From: Thermoanaerobaculales bacterium
Lineage (GTDB): Bacteria; Acidobacteriota; Thermoanaerobaculia; Thermoanaerobaculales; Sulfomarinibacteraceae
Direction: 5' to 3'
Assembly: GCA_029938595.1 (NCBI GenBank)
Contig: JAOZUP010000146.1
Span: 1 to 9,063 of the forward strand
DNA length: 9,063 nucleotides
A model generated the notes under the pieces. That model was not told where the DNA came from, searched no databases, and worked only from the letters and a program-made list of their open reading frames with translations. This document shows, piece after piece, positions 1-6,617 of the stretch. The translations under genes were made by a program, and so were the position numbers. Position 1 is the stretch's first letter; each line of letters begins with the position of its first letter.

Positions 1-22
1 AGTTAGGAAGTTAGGAGGTTGG
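1..22. repeat. Inverted partial copy of the octamer repeat array
   Basis: The first 22 bases contain AGTTAGG followed by AAGTTAGG and AGGTTGG. These are the reverse complement of the CCTAACTT and CCTAACCT units found at 225-256. The window edge cuts the array, so its full length is unknown. Together with the array at 185-256 it forms inverted repeats around a 160-bp non-coding stretch. Confidence 0.7.
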
Positions 23-184
23 CGTTTCGCCTCCCGGACGGAAAAGGAGTGTCGAGTTAAGACGGACCGAAAACCTGTTCCTGCGCCAAAAGACCAACCT
101 GTGCGTTGTTTCACCGGCTTGTGCGTGTAGCGACCAAGTCGTACAAGCCGGATCAGCAGCGATGGAATACCTGAGACCTGAACA
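23..184. other. Non-coding spacer upstream of the operon
   Basis: I see no credible gene here. The stretch contains the hairpin at 114-151 and no convincing -35/-10 pair. The operon promoter is expected between here and 288, but I could not place it with confidence. Confidence 0.5.
114..151. repeat. 12-bp stem hairpin in the upstream region
   Basis: CCGGCTTGT (114-122) is the exact reverse complement of ACAAGCCGG (143-151). The stem extends inward by three more pairs, one of them G-U, to 125/140, leaving a 14-nt loop. No T-run follows on either side, so it is not a standard intrinsic terminator. It could be a leader structure of the operon or a factor-dependent terminator of an upstream gene. 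Confidence 0.55.
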
Positions 185-256
185 CCTCACCTCCTCACCC
201 CCTCACCCCCTCACCCCCTCACCTCCTAACTTCCTAACCTCCTAACCTCCTAACTT
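185..256. repeat. Octamer tandem repeat array, nine units
   Basis: Nine contiguous 8-bp units run from 185 to 256: CCTCACCT, CCTCACCC three times, CCTCACCT, CCTAACTT, CCTAACCT twice, CCTAACTT. The fourth base switches from C to A midway, giving a CCTCACC half and a CCTAAC half. The strand is strongly pyrimidine-biased. The array ends 32 bp before the first start codon of the operon, so it lies in the promoter or leader region. Units this short with no spacers exclude a CRISPR array. Confidence 0.85.
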
Positions 257-288
257 CGTAGTGCTAGACTCCTTGCCAAGAGGAAAAC

Positions 289-789
289 ATGAGCACAGAA
301 TTCGATGCGATTACGAACGTCTTGAAGAAGGCCTTCCAGGTCGAGGTGGACGGCTTCACCTTTTACTCGATGGCCGCTGAACGCACGACCAAGCCGGCGG
401 CTCAGCAGCTCTTTGAAAGACTCGCCCGGGACGAGACCGAACACCAGGCCTACATCAGGGCCGTCATGAGGCGATACGAGGAGCACGGTGCGAGCAGCTT
501 CCACTTCGATCCCCGCGACCCCGATTTGGCGGAGTTCTCCTCCGAGATCTTCACTGAAAGCTTCAAGGAGCAGGCCCGGGGTGAGGTCTTCGAAGCCGGG
601 GCGCTGTCGATCGGAATACAGCTCGAGTCGAACGCCGTTGCGTTTTTTTCCGCAGCGGCGCACGAGGCGTCGGATCCTCAGATCAGCGGTTTCTACCGCT
701 TCCTCGCCGACTGGGAAGGATTTCACCTCCGCACCCTGGAGCAGCTCTACGACAGCATCCGCGTGGACTTCTTGCTCGAAGAAGAATGA
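289..789 (+). CDS. Rubrerythrin-like ferritin-family diiron protein
   Basis: This is a 166-residue four-helix ferritin-like protein. Two half-repeats each supply a carboxylate and an ExxH motif: E19 with E49-x-x-H52, and E113 with E143-x-x-H146. This is the ligand pattern of a rubrerythrin-type diiron site. There is no C-terminal rubredoxin domain (no CxxC pairs), so it is an erythrin-type protein that would need an external electron donor. Known relatives reduce peroxide or bind iron in the cytoplasm of anaerobes. It is the first gene of the operon, and its stop overlaps the bcrC start by 4 nt (ATGA), which points to translational coupling. I infer protection of the oxygen-sensitive reductase encoded downstream. 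The start is supported by AAGAGG at 278-283, five bases before the ATG. The family is clear; the exact substrate is not. Confidence 0.85.
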   Translation: MSTEFDAITNVLKKAFQVEVDGFTFYSMAAERTTKPAAQQLFERLARDETEHQAYIRAVMRRYEEHGASSFHFDPRDPDLAEFSSEIFTESFKEQARGEVFEAGALSIGIQLESNAVAFFSAAAHEASDPQISGFYRFLADWEGFHLRTLEQLYDSIRVDFLLEEE

Positions 790-1955
790 GCGCTCGCAGC
801 GACGTCGTCGACTGGGCGCTCGAGTGTTACCACGATCTCGACTTCGGGGTCGTGCATGGCTGGCTCGAGGAGGAGAGCGGGCGTACGGCCGCGGGCTATC
901 TGCCGGTGTACGCGCCGCGCGAGATCATCCACGCCTGCGGCATGCTGCCGGTAGGAATCTACGGCGGCGGCGATCAGCTTGAGATCATCCGCGGTGACGC
1001 CTTTTATCAGTCCTACATCTGTCATCTGCCGCGATCGGTTGTCGAGCTCGCCCAATCAGGACGTCTGGACTTTCTGTCGGCGATGCTCTTCCCCTCCACC
1101 TGCGATGTCATTCGCAACCTCTCCGGAATGTGGCAGCTGCTCTTCCCCGAACAGTACGTGCGTTACCTCGATCTCCCGCACCAGCGCAACACCGAGCTCG
1201 GTGGCGCCTTCTGGGAACGTGAGCTGCGCACGCTGCTGAAGGACCTCGGTGAGGTCTCCGGCCGCACCGCCACCGAAGAGGATCTGAAGCGATCGATCGG
1301 TGTCTACCGCGAGGTGCGGCACCTCATCCTCGAGCTCTACCGGGTCAGGCGGGAGGAGCCGTGGCTCGTCCCCACCGAGGAGCTCTACCTGCTGATGCGC
1401 GCGGCCGAGGTCGTGCCGCCGGAGACATTCCTCGAGCAGGGTCGGGCCTACCTCGAGGCGGTGCACGCCGAACCAGGGCGACGGCGGGACAACAGCCGCG
1501 TGGTGATCGTCGGCGCCTTCTGCGAGCAGCCGCCGCTGGGGCTGATCAAGACCATCGAGCGTGCCGGGTGCTACATCGTCGATGACGATTTCCTGGTCGG
1601 CAACCGGCTTCTCGAGCAGGACGTGCCGACCGACGGCGATCCGGTGCGCGCCCTCGCCGACACCTTTATCCGGCATGCCTCGAAAACATCGATCCTTTAC
1701 GAGCCAGACCCCGCGGGCAAGCGCCATCTCATGGCCGAGCGGGTGGCCGCGGCCGGGGCCGACGGCGTGATCTTCGCCGCCCCGAGCTTCTGCGACCCGG
1801 CCCTTCTCGACCGGCCGATGTTGCGCGCCGGCGCCGAAGCCGAGGGCATCCCGTGCATCGCCTTCAAGTACTCCGAGAACAGCGGCCAATTCCAGCAGTT
1901 CCGTGAGCAGGCCGGTACGTTTTCGGACGCGATCAAGCTGTGGGGAGGCACCTGA
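786..1955 (+). CDS. bcrC: Benzoyl-CoA reductase subunit C (BcrC/BadD-type)
   Basis: The 389-residue product belongs to the 2-hydroxyacyl-CoA dehydratase D-component family (HgdB/BcrC). The segment at residues 42-116 (VYAPREIIHACGMLP, then GDAFYQSYIC, then PSTCDVIRNLSGMW) strongly recalls the BcrC/BadD branch. Likely [4Fe-4S] ligands are C106 (STCD), C246 (GAFCEQPP) and C336 (SFCDP). The C-terminus has the SGQFQQFREQAGTF stretch typical of the family. With BcrB it should form the catalytic half of class I benzoyl-CoA reductase, which reduces the aromatic ring of benzoyl-CoA to a cyclic diene in an ATP-dependent reaction. The start overlaps the preceding stop by 4 nt, and the TGA stop shares a base with the bcrB ATG. 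A reductase acting on a substituted benzoyl-CoA is equally possible from sequence alone. Confidence 0.88.
   Translation: MSARSDVVDWALECYHDLDFGVVHGWLEEESGRTAAGYLPVYAPREIIHACGMLPVGIYGGGDQLEIIRGDAFYQSYICHLPRSVVELAQSGRLDFLSAMLFPSTCDVIRNLSGMWQLLFPEQYVRYLDLPHQRNTELGGAFWERELRTLLKDLGEVSGRTATEEDLKRSIGVYREVRHLILELYRVRREEPWLVPTEELYLLMRAAEVVPPETFLEQGRAYLEAVHAEPGRRRDNSRVVIVGAFCEQPPLGLIKTIERAGCYIVDDDFLVGNRLLEQDVPTDGDPVRALADTFIRHASKTSILYEPDPAGKRHLMAERVAAAGADGVIFAAPSFCDPALLDRPMLRAGAEAEGIPCIAFKYSENSGQFQQFREQAGTFSDAIKLWGGT
1942..1948 (+). promoter_or_regulatory. Shine-Dalgarno sequence fixing the bcrB start
   Basis: GGGGAGG lies six bases before ATG 1955, inside the 3' end of bcrC. It favours ATG 1955 over the in-frame GTG at 1940, which would add five residues and has no such site at a useful distance. 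Confidence 0.75.
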
Positions 1956-3238
1956 TGGCGGCCGAAAAGGCAAGCTGGGTCCATAAGGACCGGTCGATGG
2001 AGCTTCAAAAGAAGATGATCGCCCGGCACTTCGAGCGGCTGGAGCGGGCGCCGAGGTGTGGTGAGCCGGTCGTCTACACATTCGTCCCAGGGAATCTCAC
2101 CGAGCTCATCAGGTCGTTCGGCGCCTTGCCGGTGCTTCCGGAGATCAACGCGCTCCAGTCTGGGATGCGCGGAAAAAGCAAGGACTACATTGCCGCCGCC
2201 GAGCGCGCCGGTCACTCCGAGGACGTGTGCACCTATGTGAAGTGCGATATCGGCATGCTCAAATCGGGCAATATCGGACCGACGGGAACCAAGCTTCCCG
2301 ATCCGGATTTGTTGCTGCTGTCCTACACCGGCTGCTACACGTTTATGAAATGGTTCGAGCTTTTGAGGGAGGAGTACAACTGCCCGACGGTCTTTCTTCA
2401 GGTCCCATACCAGGGGGACGGGCGGCTCGCGCCCGAGCACCGTGAATACATCACTGACCAGATCCGGAAAGACCTGATCCCGGCGCTCGAGCAGGTGACG
2501 GGGCGATCCTACGACGAGGATCTACTGCGCCACCATCTCGGGCTCGCCGCCGAGACCGAGGATCACCTGGTGGCGGTGCTCGAATCGGCCAAGAACCGAC
2601 CGAGCCCGATCGACGCCTACTTCGGTGGGGTCTACTACGTCGGTCCGATCTTCTCGGCTTTTCGGGGCACCGAGGAGGGGGTGGAGTACTACAAGGAGTT
2701 GCGCTCCGAGGTCGAGGCACGAGTCGCGGCGGGTCTGGGGCCGATCACCCCGGACGGGCCCCTCAACGATCAACGGTTCCGACTGGTGGTGGAGGGCCCG
2801 CCCAACTGGACGAGCTTCCGCGAGTTCTGGCGGATGTTCTCCGAGGAGCACGCGGTGGTGGTTGCCTCCACCTACACCAAGGTAGGCGGAACCTACGACT
2901 TCGGCTTTCGCCACGATCCCGATGACCCTCTCGGCACAATGGCGGACTACTGCGGGGGCTGCTACACAAACCTCAACCTGCCGAGCCGCATCGACATGCT
3001 GGTGACCTATATCCGCGACTACGAGGCGGACGGCTTTCTCATCAACTCGGTCAAGTCGTGCAACTCATTTTCGGCCGGCCAGCTGATGATGCTGCGCGAG
3101 GTAGAGAAGAGGACCGGGATCCCGGGCGCATTCATCGAATCCGATCTCGTCGATCCGCGGTATTTCTCGGCGGCGAACATCAAGAACCGCATCGAGAGCT
3201 ACCTGCAGATGCTCGCGGCGCGGGCGGGCGCGGCATGA
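1955..3238 (+). CDS. bcrB: Benzoyl-CoA reductase subunit B (BcrB/BadE-type)
   Basis: This 427-residue protein is the second 2-hydroxyacyl-CoA dehydratase-family subunit. Diagnostic stretches are VKCDIGMLKSGNIGPTG (about residues 95-111), YTGCYTFMKWFELL with C127, and a C-terminal region with YCGGCY and later VKSCNSFSAGQ. The conserved cysteines C92, C97, C127, C143 and those of the C-terminal motifs are candidate iron-sulfur or active-site residues. Known BcrB subunits pair with BcrC and carry the substrate-binding and ring-reducing site. The SGNIGPTG and YTGCYTFMKWFELL motifs look BcrB-like rather than like 2-hydroxyglutaryl-CoA dehydratase. The gene starts on the last base of the bcrC stop codon, and one base separates it from bcrA, as expected for subunits made in equal amounts. 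Confidence 0.88.
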   Translation: MAAEKASWVHKDRSMELQKKMIARHFERLERAPRCGEPVVYTFVPGNLTELIRSFGALPVLPEINALQSGMRGKSKDYIAAAERAGHSEDVCTYVKCDIGMLKSGNIGPTGTKLPDPDLLLLSYTGCYTFMKWFELLREEYNCPTVFLQVPYQGDGRLAPEHREYITDQIRKDLIPALEQVTGRSYDEDLLRHHLGLAAETEDHLVAVLESAKNRPSPIDAYFGGVYYVGPIFSAFRGTEEGVEYYKELRSEVEARVAAGLGPITPDGPLNDQRFRLVVEGPPNWTSFREFWRMFSEEHAVVVASTYTKVGGTYDFGFRHDPDDPLGTMADYCGGCYTNLNLPSRIDMLVTYIRDYEADGFLINSVKSCNSFSAGQLMMLREVEKRTGIPGAFIESDLVDPRYFSAANIKNRIESYLQMLAARAGAA

Positions 3239-3239
3239 G

Positions 3240-4517
3240 ATGAAGTGCTTCGTAGGTATCGACCTCGGATCGACGACCACCAAGGCGGTGGTTCTCGGTT
3301 CGGACGGCGCGATCCTCGGTCGCGGCATCACGAACTCACGCTCCAACTATGATCTGGCGGCCAAGGTGGCGCGCGAGGAGGCGTTCATCACCGCCCGCTT
3401 CGGGCTGCTGCGGCAGAAGGTCGAGGAGGCGGCCGGGCCGCAGCTCCTCGACCACCTGCTCAAGGCATTTCGCCTCAGCCAGACCCTTGCCCAGCTCCAT
3501 CGGCTGCGTCAGCTGGTCGCCGACGAAATCGAGCGCACAGTCGCCGATCACCTCTCTGCGGGTGCGCTCGCAGCGATCAACGAGATCTTCGACGCCACTG
3601 AGACCGAGGAAGAGGCGTGGTTCGCGGACGACGACCCCGAACCGAGATCCGATTTCTTCCGCGACGCCGCCGGTTCAGCCTACATGCGCTATGCCGAAGA
3701 AATCGCAGACCCCGACGGTGTCAGCTTCGACCTCCTCGTCGGCCTCTATGACAAGTGCATCATCCGGGTGGAAAACGAACCCTTGGAGCTCGGCTTCCGT
3801 CATCACATCAACAGCGCGCTTCAGCGCATCGGCGACCCCGCGGAGGTCGACTCCGCGGTGCAGGCGGCGCGCGACGCCGAGCTCGAGGAGGAGAAAACGG
3901 TCGGCACCGGTTACGGCCGTGCGCGGTTGCCCTTTCCCAAGGAGCAGATCCGCTCCGAGATCCTCTGCCACGGGCTCGGTGCCCACACCCTCTTCCCCGG
4001 CACGCGGACGGTCCTCGACATCGGCGGTCAGGACACGAAGGCGATCCAGGTGGACGGCAACGGCATCGTCACCAGCTTCCAGATGAACGACCGCTGCGCC
4101 GCCGGCTGCGGCCGTTACCTGGGCTATATCGCCGACGAGATGAACATCGGGCTGCACGAGCTCGGGCCCCTGGCCCAGAAGAGCACCCGCTACGTCAAGA
4201 TCAACTCGACATGCACGGTTTTCGCCGGCGCCGAGCTTCGCGAACGACTGTCGCTGGGCGAAAACAGGGAAGACATCCTCGCCGGACTCCACCGCGCGAT
4301 CATCCTGCGCGCGATGTCGCTGCTCGCGCGCTCGGGTGGCATCGACGAGGAGTTCACCTTCACCGGCGGGGTCGCGCGCAACCCGGCGGCGGTCAAAGCC
4401 CTGCGACAGCTCTGCGATGAGACCTATGGTGCCCGCACGCTCAACATTTCGGCCGACAGCATCTTCACCGGGGCACTAGGGGCCGCGCTGTTCGCCCACC
4501 GGGAGGTGCGGGCATGA
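3240..4517 (+). CDS. bcrA: Benzoyl-CoA reductase ATPase subunit A (BcrA/BadF-type)
   Basis: This 425-residue ASKHA-fold ATPase has a phosphate-1 loop GIDLGSTTTK near residue 6, followed by GRGITNSRSNYD, a signature I associate with BcrA/BadF. A long insertion (roughly residues 45-230) separates it from the phosphate-2 motif VLDIGGQDTK (258-267); this is why it exceeds the ~260-residue HgdC activators. C286 (NDRCAAGCG) and C325 (INSTCTVFAG) are 39 residues apart, the spacing of the cluster cysteines in HgdC-type activators. The adenosine-site glycines are in FTGGVARN. With BcrD it should form a heterodimer bridged by a [4Fe-4S] cluster that couples ATP hydrolysis to low-potential electron transfer. 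No clear Shine-Dalgarno precedes the ATG, which lies one base after the bcrB stop, so translation probably depends on re-initiation or coupling. Confidence 0.9.
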   Translation: MKCFVGIDLGSTTTKAVVLGSDGAILGRGITNSRSNYDLAAKVAREEAFITARFGLLRQKVEEAAGPQLLDHLLKAFRLSQTLAQLHRLRQLVADEIERTVADHLSAGALAAINEIFDATETEEEAWFADDDPEPRSDFFRDAAGSAYMRYAEEIADPDGVSFDLLVGLYDKCIIRVENEPLELGFRHHINSALQRIGDPAEVDSAVQAARDAELEEEKTVGTGYGRARLPFPKEQIRSEILCHGLGAHTLFPGTRTVLDIGGQDTKAIQVDGNGIVTSFQMNDRCAAGCGRYLGYIADEMNIGLHELGPLAQKSTRYVKINSTCTVFAGAELRERLSLGENREDILAGLHRAIILRAMSLLARSGGIDEEFTFTGGVARNPAAVKALRQLCDETYGARTLNISADSIFTGALGAALFAHREVRA

Positions 4518-5389
4518 CGATCACCGCCGGTATAGACGTCGGGTCGGGGGCGGTCAAGGCCGTGGTCATTTCGGCCGACGGCGAGGACCACCGGATTCTG
4601 TCCTCGACAGCAAGCAGGATCCGGCGCCGTGATATCCGCTCGGTGGTGGAGGAGGTCTTCACCACGGCCGCGGCGGGCGCGGAGATCGAGACGATCGACT
4701 ATGTGGCGACCACCGGCGAGGGCGAGGACGTCCCATTCGCCACGGGTCACTTCTACGGGATGACGACCCACGCTCGCGGCGGGCTCTTTCTCGAGCCGGA
4801 AGCACGGGCGGTCCTCGACGTCGGCGCCCTCCACAGCCGGGCGGTCCTGATGAACGAGCAGGGAAAGGTCCTCTCGTACAAAATGACAAGCCAGTGCGCT
4901 TCGGGGTCGGGCCAGTTCCTCGAGAACATTGCGCGCTACCTCGGGGTCTCACAGGCCGAGATCGGCGAGCTGTCGCTGGCGGCGGACGATCCCGAGAAGG
5001 TCTCCTCGATCTGCGCGGTGCTGGCCGAGACCGATGTCATCAACATGGTCTCACGCGGTATCTCGACTGAGAACATCCTGCGCGGTATCCACGAGAGCAT
5101 GGCGCTTCGTTTCGCGCGCCTCCTGCGCTCGATCGGTGCATCCGGAGCGGTCCTCGTTACCGGCGGGCTGGCGAGCGACGCCGGTCTGCTCGCCGCCATC
5201 CAGGACGCGCTCGACGAGGACGATCGTGTTGCCGGAACCCTGCGGGTGGCGGGCCACCCGCTCAGCATCTTTGCCGGGGCCATCGGCGCCGCCATCTGGG
5301 GCGCATTTCGTTACGAAAAGACCGACCTTGGAGGAGCAGCATGGAAGGCGACTACACCGACGACCCAGGCGTCGTCATCCGCAACCTGA
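4514..5389 (+). CDS. bcrD: Benzoyl-CoA reductase ATPase subunit D (BcrD/BadG-type)
   Basis: This 291-residue ASKHA ATPase is the partner of BcrA. It has the phosphate-1 loop GIDVGSGAVK near residue 6, phosphate-2 LDVGALHSR, and an adenosine motif VTGGLASDAG. C128 (TSQCASGSGQFLE) and C167 (SSICAVLAETD) are 39 residues apart, exactly as in BcrA, so each subunit supplies two ligands for one shared [4Fe-4S] cluster. In phosphate-2 the usual GGQD is replaced by GALH, so the two ATPase sites may not be equivalent. The start overlaps the bcrA stop by 4 nt and has GGGAGG at 4501-4506. The last ~24 residues (after AIWGAFR) are a Thr/Ser/Ala-rich tail that reads through the Shine-Dalgarno and first 49 bases of the next gene; this tail looks like added sequence rather than part of the fold. 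Confidence 0.88.
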   Translation: MTITAGIDVGSGAVKAVVISADGEDHRILSSTASRIRRRDIRSVVEEVFTTAAAGAEIETIDYVATTGEGEDVPFATGHFYGMTTHARGGLFLEPEARAVLDVGALHSRAVLMNEQGKVLSYKMTSQCASGSGQFLENIARYLGVSQAEIGELSLAADDPEKVSSICAVLAETDVINMVSRGISTENILRGIHESMALRFARLLRSIGASGAVLVTGGLASDAGLLAAIQDALDEDDRVAGTLRVAGHPLSIFAGAIGAAIWGAFRYEKTDLGGAAWKATTPTTQASSSAT

Positions 5390-5811
5390 GGTCCGAGGAC
5401 CTCTCGCGGCTGGTGGCCATCGACGAGAAGATCACCGGCCGCAGCCGACATCTCTGGTATGAGGGCAAGCTCAAGCTGGCGCTCGAGGAAAGTGACCTCC
5501 ACGTTTCGTTGGTGGCGGAAAGCGACGGCCTGTTGGTGGGCGCGATGTTCGCCGCGGTCCAGTACGGCGAGTTCGGTCTGCCCGAGCCGCTGGCGGTGCT
5601 CGACACGGTGCTGGTCGACCCGGCCTTCGAGCGCCGGGGGGTCGCCCGCGCGATCTTCGAGCAGCTCCTGCTCAACCTCAGGGCGCTGCGCATCGAGCGG
5701 GTGCGCACCGAGGTGGCGTGGAATGACCACGAGCTCGCGGCCTTCTTCGACAGCATGGGCTTCGAGCCCGCGGCCCGCCTGGTCCTGGAGACCGAGATTT
5801 CGCCTGCGTGA
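5341..5811 (+). CDS. GNAT-family N-acetyltransferase
   Basis: The 156-residue protein has the GNAT layout: strand 1 begins near VVIRNLRSEDL (11-21), strand 4 is in VLDTVLVDPAF, and the acetyl-CoA pyrophosphate loop is RRGVA (98-102). The C-terminal half contains NDHELAAFFDSMGF, typical of the last helix and strand. It should transfer an acetyl group from acetyl-CoA to an amine; the acceptor cannot be read from the sequence. The start is fixed by GGAGG at 5330-5334, six bases upstream, and it overlaps bcrD by 49 nt in another frame, so it is probably co-translated. The R. palustris benzoate cluster also holds a GNAT (BadL, which I recall acetylates aminobenzoates), and lysine acetylation controls aryl-CoA ligases there. 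A role in aromatic metabolism is plausible but inferred. Confidence 0.82.
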   Translation: MEGDYTDDPGVVIRNLRSEDLSRLVAIDEKITGRSRHLWYEGKLKLALEESDLHVSLVAESDGLLVGAMFAAVQYGEFGLPEPLAVLDTVLVDPAFERRGVARAIFEQLLLNLRALRIERVRTEVAWNDHELAAFFDSMGFEPAARLVLETEISPA

Positions 5812-6536
5812 ACCGAATCGAATTTCCGCCCTACGGCATTGTCCCCGACCACGCCGTGAGTCGTGGTGTCGATGACGGTGACGGTATCGCTGTCGAGCTG
5901 TGTGACGTACAGCCGGTTCAGGTCAGGATGAACGGCGACGCCGTGAGGCAGGTTCGAGACCGGCAGGTACGTGACAACCGTCAGACTCGACGTGTCGATG
6001 ACGATGACCCCGTCGACAAAATCGGTTGCATACGCCCGGCTCTCGTCCGGGTCCATGGCGATGTTCTGGAGCCGCGAACCGATCGTCACATCAGCAGTTT
6101 CAATGTTGGTGTTGGCGTCGATCTCGTGGAGGTTCGTTCCCGGTGTGCCGTTTGAGAAATCAAGAGCGTAAACCCGCTGCAAGGACTGATCGACGCCCAC
6201 CGCAGCAACCGGGTGCCCCACCGCGATCGTCTCCTCGATGCTGTGATCGGTCGTGTCGATGACGGTGACCGTGCCGTCGGTCAGGTCCGCGACGTAGACA
6301 CGGTCCAGCGCATCGACGACGGCGACTTCGGCCGGGTTTGATCCCGTCCGAAGTAAGGTGATGAGTTCGTCGGTACTCGCATCGATCACCGCAACCGTTC
6401 CGTCCAGGATTTTCGATACGTACACCGTCGATGTGTTGACGGGCTGCAATAGGTCTCGTTCCGACAAAGATGCCGAGACGAGGAATGAGACAAGGAAGAT
6501 GATGATGAAAGCGGTCAGACAACGATTCCGATTCAT
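5811..6536 (-). pseudogene. Exported YVTN-type beta-propeller, 3'-truncated
   Basis: From ATG 6536, about 242 codons of propeller-like sequence can be read. Residues 1-27 form a signal peptide or signal anchor with a hydrophobic core rich in I, F, L and V. Five ~42-residue blades follow, each opening with a VYV-like strand and containing GTVTVIDT-type sequence (VYVSKILDGTVAVID, VYVADLTDGTVTVID, VYALDFSNG, AYATDFVDG, LYVTQLDSDTVTVID). Homologues are extracytoplasmic proteins of mostly unknown function, usually with seven blades. Here blade-like sequence stops after VVGDNAVGRKFDSV, exactly where the convergent GNAT gene ends. The frame stays open to a TAG at 5352-5354, but those ~150 codons are Ser/Arg-rich antisense of GNAT and look unlike any fold. 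I read this as a gene that lost about two blades. A real 394-residue fusion cannot be ruled out. In-frame GTG 6578 is a weaker alternative start. Confidence 0.6.
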
Positions 6537-6581
6537 GAACTCGTCCCATCGTGAGCGATATTTCTGAGAACGTCTCACGCC

Positions 6582-6610
6582 ACAGTAAACATCGCCAGCC
6601 GCAACGTCAA
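6582..6610 (-). promoter_or_regulatory. Sigma-70-like promoter of the beta-propeller gene
   Basis: On the minus strand TTGACG (6610-6605) is followed after exactly 17 bases by TACTGT (6587-6582). This would place the transcript start near 6575 and leave a leader of roughly 40 nt before ATG 6536. It argues against the in-frame GTG at 6578, which would lie at or before the transcript start. The match is good but not verified. Confidence 0.45.
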
Positions 6611-6617
6611 TACGGAA

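Noticed and set aside
185..256. CRISPR array
   Set aside because: The units are 8 bp, contiguous and without spacers.
1056..2081. Long minus-strand open frame (341 codons) opposite bcrC and bcrB
   Set aside because: It is antisense to two clearly conserved genes, has no recognisable motif, and long opposite frames are expected in GC-rich DNA.
3675..4292. Minus-strand open frame of 205 codons opposite bcrA
   Set aside because: It mirrors the conserved cysteine and ATP motifs of bcrA and has no independent support.
786..5389. 2-hydroxyacyl-CoA dehydratase plus activator
   Set aside because: Those systems have one ~260-residue activator. Here two different ATPase subunits are present, one with the long BcrA-type insertion and the GRGITNSRSNYD motif.
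5811..5870. Bidirectional terminator between GNAT and the propeller gene
   Set aside because: Only a weak 5-bp CCACG/CGTGG stem is present, without a T-run on either strand.
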